This document shows, in pieces, positions 27,850 to 36,491 of a stretch of DNA of 64,000 bases. The stretch is from contig CAVNZM010000006.1 in assembly GCA_963693365.1 (NCBI GenBank), positions 7,068,001 to 7,132,000 on the forward strand, given 5' to 3'. The DNA comes from Amoebidium appalachense. Taxonomy: Eukaryota > Ichthyosporea. Positions within the stretch are counted from its first letter, which is position 1. Every line of letters begins with the position of its first letter. Made by a program: the position numbers and the translations under genes. The notes under the pieces are model-generated. The model saw only the letters and a program-made list of their open reading frames with translations. It searched no databases and was not told the DNA's origin.

Positions 27850-29748
27850 ATGGGTGTCGATGACTTCTGGAGGTGTTGTGTTGACTATGAGTACTGTTCT
27901 GCGCGCCGTAGTGTAGTTGCGAAGGAGGAACTGAAGAGCTCTCGGGTGGGAATAGACACATCCAACCCCCTGTTACAGTACGCTGTTTGCACAGGTTACT
28001 CGGTACCAATCTGTCTAGCACAAGCAGGGATAGAAGCACTACCTGAAAAAGTAGTAACTGACAGAGTGACAACTGTTGCCAAAAAGCTCCAGACTATTAC
28101 GGTTGCGACCATCGTTCCTTTTTGTGTTTTTGATGGAAAGAAACTGCCCGGTAAAACGAGAAGGAATAGAGATGAAGAAAAGGCAAGCAATCTACGCCTC
28201 GGCGTGGAAAGTTACAAAGCAGACAAAGAAAGGAATAAAAATCAGTACACGAAACATTTCAAAGCCGCCCTTTCCATACCAGACAAAGTGACAGCTGCCG
28301 TAATTGCGTACCTGAGGGCCAAAGGGTACAACTACGTGGTGGCCCCCTTACGAGGCCGACTCGCAGCTTTTGTATTCGCAGAAAACAGGAACGATCGAAT
28401 ACATTTGTTCGCTAGAGAGCGATATGCTTATCGCAGGAGGGGATAAAGTGGTTGCTGCGTCTGGCATGCTGAGTGCATACAACGCTGCAAGCTACGGCAC
28501 TATTGTGTTGCGGGAGGACCTGTTGGGCAACAACGACCCACCCCCCCCGGGTGCAGTTTAGCCTGCAGGGTTGGACGGATACTATGCTACGACGGTTTGG
28601 AGTACTGGCAGGGTGTGACTATTTCAAAATGAAAAACGTGGCAATAAAGAAGGCACACCAAGTTGTTTCGGCTCTGGGAGAGTCTGTCGCAGACACGGAC
28701 AAAGTTCGGGAGTTTTTGGGTAGGGTACCTCAGGAAACCAATAGAGGAGAGTTTCAACAGTGAGTTCGAGCGCGCGGAATCTTGTTATTTGTACGGGTTC
28801 GCGTTTGACATGGAAAAACGAACGTTAGTGCGTTTGAATGCTGTACCAGACAGCTTTCCTGAGCACCTCCTGTCTGGCACTGGGGACGCCACGGTGTTCC
28901 AAAACGATGAGTATTTGTTACGGCACGTACAGGGGTTGATTAACCCTCACACAGGGGAGGACCGGCAGGCAGTTATGTCTGTTGAGCGCAGTATAGTAGT
29001 TCCAGACGCCTCGCAGGATGTGAATAAGGCGTTAAGGCAAGTTGGTCTCCCTGCAGACGGATGGGAGTATGGTGAGAGGCGGCTACATGGAAAGATTCCC
29101 CCAGTTAGTATGGAAACAATCGTTGACTACTTGTATAGGGATGAGTTGCGCCGGGGAGAGGTGGTGAACGAGAAGGCAGCAATGTTGCGGTGGCTGAAGG
29201 AGGAGAGGCGGAGTCTTTCTCACGACCGGCTGGATACTTTTGGGTTTCACTACGGCAGTATTGAAAACGAGAGAGAGGTGGGTGAAGGAGCGGAAAAGAA
29301 GAAACAGAGATTGCAAGGTATTAGGCTGAATATGCTACGTAGCATGGAAACGGGGCACCACATCGTTTTTGTGTCGTTTTGGGTAGAAGATGCAGTGCCT
29401 AGTTTTGAGGTGGCCAGTAATGCTATGTATTGTGGTGAAGTTAAGGAAATCAGCACGGCATACTGCTCCTGCAAAGCTGGGGCCTCTCGTGACTGTGATC
29501 ATGTTTGTGGTCTTCTTCACATCTTGCACATGATTGAGTTCCTTAACTCTGAAAAGCTATTGCCTTGTACAGCTGTTCGGAATAGCTGGTTGGACCCAGG
29601 TGGGCCACCCATAAGCAACACGCGGCCCTTGTCTGATCTTGATTTTGCAAAACCACTGCTTACCGGGAAACAGGAGAAACGGGGCTGGGAGCGCGAGGGT
29701 GCTGAGTCTCTTAAACTAGAAGCACCAGCCGACAGTGCACATAGTTGA
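27850..29748 (+). pseudogene. EXO1-like FEN nuclease fused to SWIM zinc-finger protein, frameshifted
   Basis: No introns; about 630 codons read in three shifted frames. 27850-28335: XPG N-domain with RVGIDTSNPLLQYA and CVFDGKKLPGKTRR. From 28340 (frame 2): APYEADSQLLY and CSLESDMLIAGGDKVV, the EXO1 metal-binding segment. From 28545 (frame 3): MLRRFGVLAGCDYF, the helix-two-turn-helix part. From 28700 (back in frame 1) to 29748: the EXO1-like tail YLYGFAFDMEKRTLVRLNA, a middle region, then a SWIM finger with CSC and CDHVCGLL (29467-29520). Each shift is one base and falls at a homopolymer (C5 at 28346, C9 near 28550, T5 near 28713), so sequencing error or decay are both possible. FEN nucleases cut 5' flaps and gapped DNA. 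The catalytic acidic residues are retained, with Glu for one Asp. A further frame 29735-29941 may be the C-terminus. Confidence 0.78.
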
Positions 29749-29960
29749 GGAACGGTTGGCTAAACTGAAATCTCTGGGTGTGTCCACTATGTGTTTCAAT
29801 CCAGTGGTTGCAGCACAGAAGCTAAGGGAGGAGAAAGAGAGGTTGAGCTGGGCGCAGAAATATTGTATAACATGTTCATTCGTGGTGGCCAAGAGGGGGC
29901 TCAGTAGTAGCACTACCCTTGTGATGTATGAACTACAGTGACTTAAAACCCTCGGAGAGT

Positions 29961-29966
29961 AATAAA
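29961..29966 (+). promoter_or_regulatory. Polyadenylation signal AATAAA after EXO1-SWIM gene
   Basis: AATAAA about 210 bp after the 29748 stop and 20 bp after the end of the 29735-29941 frame. Confidence 0.5.
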
Positions 29967-30093
29967 GGATCAAAGCCACAAGCTGGCTTCAGTAGTGATG
30001 CTGCCGTGCACTGGCTATATCCCCCCCTCCTGACCCCGTTTCAGTGGTGCACATCTGTGGGCAGAAAGAGGGAGTTAAACCTTTAAGAGAGAT

Positions 30094-30125
<32 letters not shown>

Positions 30126-30136
30126 GTAGTGCGTGC

Positions 30137-30183
<47 letters not shown>

Positions 30184-30358
30184 CGCGCGTGTGGAGAGCC
30201 TGCAGAGATAGATAGGCTCTGTCTGTGGGTTCGTGTGGGTTTGGTTGGGGGGAGGGGGAGTAAGGCAAGTCATGCTTGACGAGCTATGCTTGGACACAGT
30301 GTACATGACACTTGCTTCACGAGCTATGCTTGGACACAGTGTACAAGTTTAGGCTTTA
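29967..30358. other. Spacer between EXO1-SWIM gene and transposase remnant
   Basis: Contains a (GT)n/(GC)n run at 30095-30190 and a direct repeat of acgagctatgcttggacac (30279 and 30319). No coding signal. Confidence 0.6.
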
Positions 30359-30738
30359 CTACTCGTCTTGTTTTAGGGGTGGCTGAAACCAGGTCAGCCT
30401 AGCACAAACATCAAAGATATCATCGAGCAAATACAACATAGAGATGGGGAAAGGACCCCTCAATATCTTAAACTCTTTGATGCGCCTGATTGCACGCTCA
30501 ATGTGAATACGAACTCTAGTCACCCTGCGGGTAACTTAAAGGCCTACTTGCTCTGCCGTGAACTGTGCCTTATCCTTTTGTCTATTCTGCCTATTTTCTC
30601 AAACCACTGCTCTCGCAAAACCTGTCGTTTTGAGGAAGTAGCTTTATACTTGGGAATCCTTACTGAACCTTGCCCTATTTTTTGGTTGCACCAGTTTGCG
30701 GCGCAAGAGCAGCCTGTCATTGGTACATACTGTGCCAC
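30359..30738 (-). pseudogene. Collapsed THAP-domain / DDE_Tnp_4 transposase
   Basis: Minus strand. 30738-30544 encodes 64 residues beginning MAQYVPMTGCSCAANWC and continuing to LREQWFEKIGRI, which fits the first half of a THAP zinc finger (C-x2-4-C, a middle Trp) but lacks the distal C-x2-H. After a stop and a frame change, 30538-30359 encodes about 59 residues with RVRIHIERAIRRIKEFKIL and ARLTWFQPPL, the hallmark C-terminal end of DDE_Tnp_4 (PIF/IS4EU-type) transposases including the final catalytic Glu. The whole central catalytic core is missing, so this is an internally deleted, inactive copy. Confidence 0.68.
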
Positions 30739-30944
30739 AAACTACTTCTACTAAACGTGTTTAGCTCTGCAAAACAAATAACTACCAATTATAGAGGGGT
30801 AAGTGCCTAAAAAGTGTAGGAAACCCTGAAAAAACCGAGCGAGGTTTTCACGTTTTTCTTATCGGTTGGTTACCATAGGTGGTCTGATCGATCGGTTGGT
30901 CCCATTTTCGCGCCACCCGGCCCTCATATGATTGGAGAAAGTGG

Positions 30945-31260
30945 TCTATTGAAAGTGAGCCGCAATGCCGTTCTCTAAATGGGGTTTACACTAAATATCT
31001 AAAAGTCTGCAGAGCAGTTTAGAAACTGAATTATCGAGATCATAGATCGCAATTCTATTGGATAAGAAATATTTAAGCGAGTTCCACGGACCAATCGTCT
31101 CATCCTAGACATCTGGAAGACCCCCCCCCCCCCCTCTTCCAGATGCGCTCATGTGGAAGAGGGTCGAAATCAATCTAGATTTGTGCAAACTTTAACATTT
31201 AATAAATCGATCGGATTGCGGAAATTTTATACGTAAATTTAACAATCTAGATAATTAGAT
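30945..31260. other. AT-rich spacer with poly-C-loop hairpin
   Basis: No gene. Holds the perfect inverted repeat at 31111-31144 and several short gatc-containing palindromic motifs. Confidence 0.5.
31111..31144. repeat. Perfect 10-bp hairpin with C14 loop
   Basis: ATCTGGAAGA (31111-31120) and its reverse complement TCTTCCAGAT (31135-31144) flank 14 C. Confidence 0.95.
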
Positions 31261-31848
31261 CGCAGTAGGCCGTCGAATGTGGCTGGGCCTCCGGCAATGT
31301 CCACGCAATAAAAAGTGTGTAAACCCCAATTTAGATCAACGCGAAACGGCTCAGTAAAGCTTTTTTTCAAGAGAAACCCAAAGCACTGCTGGGTCCTGTG
31401 CCACGGTGGGGTGGGGCGTGTTCATGTTCATGATGATGCATTTTTCAGTGCCAGCTATGGCAGCCACCTGCTTGCAGGCTCCTGCTTGCTTGTCCAGCCT
31501 TCCACTGATACCGGCATGCAGCACACGATTATAGACGTGCACTTTGCTGCACTTTGCAGCATCGTGCTGGGCCACCCAGCCAGCTACATGCGCAAGGTCC
31601 ACACGCTGAGTGGCACTCACAGGTGCCTGGGTGTTCATAAGTGCATTCGTGTTCTGCGCAAAAATTATTTTTTTCAAAAACTCCTTCCTATTATACCGGC
31701 GGCCACCAGCCGGCCACCGCGCCTCAAGCGGCAGCCGGGAAGGGTACTTTGTTGGAGTAACTTGGGGAAGTTTATTAGTAGGGGGTTTACACACTTTTTA
31801 TTGCGTGGACATTGCCGGAGGCCCAGCCACATTCGACGGCCTACTGCG
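31261..31848. mobile_element. 588-bp element with perfect 67-bp terminal inverted repeats
   Basis: 31261-31327 and 31782-31848 are exact reverse complements (left arm starts CGCAGTAGGCCGTCG, ends GTGTGTAAACCCC). The 454 bp interior has no recognisable protein; a 147-residue minus-strand frame (31794-31351) overlaps the right arm and matches nothing known to me. It fits a MITE or a fold-back element. No target-site duplication was evident. Confidence 0.8.
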
Positions 31849-31942
31849 TTTTCCAGCACAGCCAATCAAATGCAGCCAGTGACATATGTACATGCTAGGC
31901 AACAATGAGCGCCATCGTAGGATCTGACACCCCTATTACATA

Positions 31943-32580
31943 TTATGGGTAAGCAGATGCTAGCATCGGTAGCTCCGACAGAAAGTTAAGGCACCGGATC
32001 ACAATATCATACTGTGCAGCATTAATAAGGTGATCTAGGATAGTCATCTTAAAACGGATATATTGAGGAAGAGATGAAGAAAAGAGAATAAAACCGCCAA
32101 TAACCTCCGGTTCTAATACATTAGCTAACAGGTTGCATTTATTGATAGATATGCAGCCGCGAGTAAACCGCCCCCCACACATATTACACATACGAGCAGG
32201 AGACACCAGAAACCGATTACACCGCCAAGCCATAATCATCTTTGCGTTTTTACACCACACCACATTACGAATAAACGAATCTATGTATGAACGAGACTCT
32301 CTAACCGTATCCGCCATATAGGCTACTAGTAGTTGGTGTTTGTGCGGTCCTAACACCGGAAGGGACTCAACACGTAGAGTAAAAAGATATCTATCAGCCA
32401 TAGACTTGAAACTATTCATATTCACACTATGATCTAGCCGTACCTCCGGGGGGGTCGCCAGCCATTCCACATAGCGCTCGGCAATGGGCAGAGACGATGG
32501 GGAAGGGAAGAGGTACAGGGGCGAATCCGGCGGGGATGCGTGTAGCCGGAAGAGCGGGTGGTCCGGGGCACAAGCGGTTT
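31943..32580 (-). CDS. Unrecognised ORF in mobile-element island (possible fragment)
   Basis: The frame is open from about 32580 to a stop at 31943, about 212 codons; the first Met is at 32470 (175 residues). Residues upstream of this Met (PDHPLFRLHASPPDSPLYLF) look protein-like, so the true start is probably further up and lost. A Cys cluster CNMCGGRFTRGC could bind metal. Codon use is AT-richer than host genes. I do not recognise the family; a fragment of a transposon or integrated viral gene is possible. Confidence 0.4.
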
Positions 32581-33314
32581 ATTAGTAAATTTTTCGTTTC
32601 GCGGGAAACCGATGCCCGGTTTTTCCGGAATAGCGCCAGCGATTTCCGCTGAAAATATCAAAATCGACCAATTTGCGCGTCGATAGCGCGCAAGATTGCA
32701 GCATTCAGATCTTGCGGGGCGCAATAAATTTGGACCCCGCCGCCAAATCACATCCCGTACCTCGCCTTAAAGACACTCTGCATTACAACCAGGCACCAAG
32801 CTCGCGTAACTTTTCCTTTTCCTGTATGTAAACCCTGAACACTCTCCAACAGGTACAACACAAAGCCCAGGTTAGCTGGGTGCCATAACCATGGGCACGT
32901 GTTTGGCTGGATATATTGCAATATTTTTTTTTAAAAAAAATGTACAAAATACAACGCCCAAGTAAAACATCGTACACGTCTGACAAAAAAAATACTATAG
33001 GTAGTATGCAACTGTGCACAGTGGTGTGACAAAGATAGCGTATTCCACAAAATATCTACGTGCTATCACCTTGGGATATGGCCAGAGACACCTATGTCTT
33101 GCCGTGCTAGCACGTTGCAGGACTACGTAGCAGTTTCTCCATACAGCACGGGCAACGGCTACATGAATGATGTGCAAATCCACACAGGGGCACTGGGTGG
33201 GAGGCAGTGCACGTGGCCTCCTTCTGCCCCTGCAGTGTCCATATATGGGCATACCAGTGCCCCTGAGCGTGCAGACACACTAACAGGCTGCACGTATTGG
33301 GTTGCCTTAACCCC
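32581..33314. other. Spacer: end of AT-rich island and 3' region of 4-TM gene
   Basis: 32600-32760 contains GCGC-rich palindromic motifs; 32930-32945 is T9A8. GC-rich host sequence resumes near 33080. No gene supported. Confidence 0.5.
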
Positions 33315-34590
33315 CTACGTGCGGTGTTCTGTGCGTGGCTGCAGGGCCCACTGGCAGGCCAATCCCACGGCATTGATCACCCCCAGAGTCACCACCAGCC
33401 GCCGGTGCACAGAGTTCTGCACACACGTGTCAGAGAGCCTCCTTGCCAACCCCCCTCCCCCCCCCCCCCCCCCCCCCCCTTCCCCTCTCCCTTCCCTTCG
33501 CTCCTCGCCACCTTCTTTCCGCAGAACACGCACCTTGTTCTCTGGTGGCAGCAGCAGCACGTGCAGCAGGGCCATCAGCAGCACTGCCACGTGCACGGCC
33601 ATGACCAGTGCACGTGGTCTGCGGCCCACAAACACCACCACCAGCAGCAGCACACAGTTGAGGCCCTGGCTGAGGCCCAGCACCGTGTACTGCTGCACGA
33701 GATAGGCACGTAGGCCCCTGCAGTTGAGGGTCAGTGCCCTGGCCACGTGCTAAACGTGCTGGGTGGGGTATACATACGTAGATATACACTTGTGCGTGTG
33801 CGTGTGCGTGTGCGTGTGCGTGTGCGTGTGCGTGTGCGTGTGCGTGTGCGTGTGCGTGTGCGTGTGCGTGTGCGTGTGTAATATGTGTGTGTTTATAATA
33901 GTACTTTAACATCTTTTTATTTTATTTATTTTTTTTTGGTGGGGGAGGGGGGGAGAGGGGGGGTAGGTCACACACTGGGCATATGAGCAGGTGTCCAGGG
34001 CCTGACTGAGGGTCAGTCCAGGCGGCAGGTTGGCCACACGGGCGTTGCTGGTGCCGTCCAGCTGCCACGGCTCAGCCTGCGGCCACAATAGTGGAGGGTG
34101 TAGACACGCAATAAGGGGTGGTGGCAAGGTGGTAAGGGCAACCAGTCAGGCACCCCACAGTCAGAAAACCACAGATCTTTGCTCTCCACAGTCAGAAAAC
34201 CACAGATCCACAAGCAAAGATTTGTGCTCAGGGTGCAAAAAGGCAAATCCTGCTGCTTGAACCCGCAAGACCGAACAGTGTGAAAGTAGGTGGGCTTTAA
34301 TATGGCAGTCTCTGTGAGCACAGCACATGTCCCTTCCATGGCAACTCAGCGTTACGGTGTTTGATGCAAAAGAAGACCAGGGAAGGGCGGCGGGAAGGGG
34401 GGGGGGGGGTGGGGGAGGGGGGGGGGGGGGGGGGGGAAGGGGGGGGCATCTGGAGCGCAGGTAAGGCTAAGGCGGTGCTTGCCTCTCCCCAGTAGAGGCC
34501 CAGCACAAGCAGGCCGCTGGCGCCCGACACAAACAGCGCCCCGTAGGACGCCCCCTTGCGGCGGCTGGTGCGGGGGGCGGGGCTGGCCAT
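33315..34590 (-). CDS. Small four-helix membrane protein of unknown function
   Basis: Four minus-strand exons (34483-34590, 33976-34076, 33534-33738, 33315-33416) give 171 residues in consistent phase. Four hydrophobic segments are visible: GALFVSGASGLLVLGLYWG (17-35), LSQGLNCVLLLVVVFVG (about 90-107), VMAVHVAVLLMALLHVLLL (about 112-131) and LVVTLGVINAVGLACQWAL (about 145-163). A basic N-terminus (RTSRRK) before helix 1 and a Cys-containing loop between helices 1 and 2 suggest N-in topology. Exon 1 appears to end at a GC donor (GCAAGC). I cannot name a family. It shares a divergent upstream region with SSRP1. Confidence 0.6.
33780..33880. repeat. (GTGTGC)n hexamer microsatellite
   Basis: About 14 perfect copies between exons of the 4-TM gene. 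Confidence 0.97.
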
Positions 34591-35318
34591 GGCCGTGTGG
34601 TCGGTGGATGCGGTGGCTGGGTCTCAATGTGACACCCTCCCAGGGCCACTATTAGTACGGCTACAGCTGCATACACACAGCACACTGTAGCCTCCTGGGA
34701 CTGTACCCGCTAGCTTACATATAGGCCGGCCTATACTACGCTGCGGCTACATACGTTATATGCAAGGTATACATGAGAGAGGCCGCCGGAGACAGCACCA
34801 CAGTGACTAAGCGCACTGGGTGTTTCAAGAAGAGCGGCTGAAAAAAGTGCGGGTGCCACCAGATGACGTCACCACATTTTGGCGCCAAGACGGGATTGCG
34901 AGCCAATCAGCGCACAGTGCACCACGGGACTGCGTGAAGTGAAAATCTGCGCAAGGCAAGAAACTTTCGTGACAGGAGACACAGTAGAGAACTGGGGTAG
35001 AGGTGAACAACTTTGGAAACAGGCACGCATAGACGTAGGCTAGCATACATCTTGGCACGCTTAAGGACGTGCGTGGCTGGCGAGGCAGGCACACGCAACA
35101 AACGACTGCGGCGGTGACTAGTGCAACAGGCATAGGGGCCTGAGAGACAGGGCAGGCACACGGGCAGAGACAGACACTTCGTGCACACAGCCAGGTGCGC
35201 AGGTGAGTGCACGAGCAGTGTGTGTACGTACTGGCGTGCTGGTTGTTGCTGTGGTTAGCAGGGCTGAGAGCCAAGGGCGGGCACTCACAGTGCATTACAG
35301 GCACACAGATAGGCCACG
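34591..35318. promoter_or_regulatory. Divergent promoter region, 4-TM gene (-) / SSRP1 (+)
   Basis: 728 bp between two start codons. It holds a perfect CRE TGACGTCA (34864-34871), an E2F-like palindrome TTTTGGCGCCAA (34877-34888) and a CCAAT box (34903-34907) within 45 bp. This clustering suits a cell-cycle-regulated bidirectional promoter; activity is inferred. Confidence 0.55.
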
Positions 35319-36440
35319 ATGAGTGAGAAGCTGACGTTCAACGACATATGCCACAGCACGCCCCTGCACCCGGCAAACGTACGTGCACGTACGCCCCTGC
35401 CTGCCCTCTCTCTCTGTTCACTGTTGCTGACTGCCTTTGCTGCAGAACCATGGCACCCTCAAGGTGGCACAGACCGGTATGGCGTGGCGGCACAACCAGG
35501 ACAAGGAGAACATCTTCACCATTATGAAGGAGTGCGTGCTTGGGGTGTGGGGGAATGGGGGGGGGAGGGGGGTATGGGATGCTGACGTATGCACGCAGCA
35601 ACCTGGCGTCAGCGCAGTGGCGCAAAGCAGCCAACGGCTACGAACTGAAGTGTCTGTGCAGAGACAACAACTACTACAGGCTGGACGGCTTCGAAGAGCA
35701 GGTGCGCACAGAACATAGAAGGGGGTGGAAGTCGGGTGGGGTTGCACATTGCAAGCTGAACGAGCGCATGTTTCGGGGTAGGATGATAGGGTTTTACTAT
35801 TCGGACAAGGTGTGGATGAGGCACAAGGGGAGGAAGATTGAATACAAAGGTAGCTCCAATTCTAGTGAGAAGCAAGGCTGGGGTTGGTTAAAGGGTTGGG
35901 TGAGGGGTAGGGTTTAAGGAGTGGGTAGCCAGAACTATCTTCCTGTGCACATACACGAACAGGTGCACCTGGTCAAACATATATGCAAGCGGGTGTGCAC
36001 ATGTGTGCGTGCGCGTGCACACACACACACACACACACACATTCATGGCATGCTCGTGACTCCGCAAACACACACACACACTCACACACACAAGCACACG
36101 CACACTCACACACACACACTCACACACACACACACATCGACACACGCGCTTGCACACACACACGCATACACACACACACACACGTGCACACACACACACA
36201 CACACACACGCGCGCGCGCACAGGCACACACACACAGGCACACACCCACAGACAGACAGGCACACAGGCACATGCACACAAGCAAACACACACACACACT
36301 CAGACACACAAGCACACACACACTCTCTCACACGCACACACAGACACCCGCGCATGCACACACTCACACACACACCCGCATACACACACGCACGCACACA
36401 CACACAGGCACACACACACACACACACACACACAAAACAG

Positions 36441-36491
<51 letters not shown>

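Larger units (their letters stand above)
27706..30944. mobile_element. Candidate two-gene DNA transposon with EXO1-SWIM and THAP/DDE genes
   Basis: Two motif blocks, CCACTTTCTC (27706-27715) and AAAATGGGACCAA (27729-27741), recur in inverted orientation and mirrored order at 30896-30908 and 30935-30944. Between them lie the EXO1-SWIM gene (+) and a transposase remnant (-) arranged convergently. The interior is less GC-rich than the flanks and almost free of microsatellites. The limits are approximate: the repeat arms are degenerate and no target-site duplication was recognised. THAP/DDE_Tnp_4 elements of the IS4EU/ISL2EU type are the nearest known class. Confidence 0.55.

Noticed and set aside
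29735-29941. Independent small gene after EXO1-SWIM
   Set aside because: More likely the C-terminal continuation of the same product after another one-base shift; not listed separately.
27582-30805. ggggtactgcctg / ggggtaagtgccta as transposon ends
   Set aside because: They are in direct, not inverted, orientation and only weakly alike.
31351-31794. 147-residue minus-strand frame in the inverted-repeat element
   Set aside because: Overlaps the repeat arm, no similarity seen and another frame is open on the other strand.
33430-33912. AHAHAH-rich minus-strand frame
   Set aside because: Product of the (GTGTGC)n hexamer.
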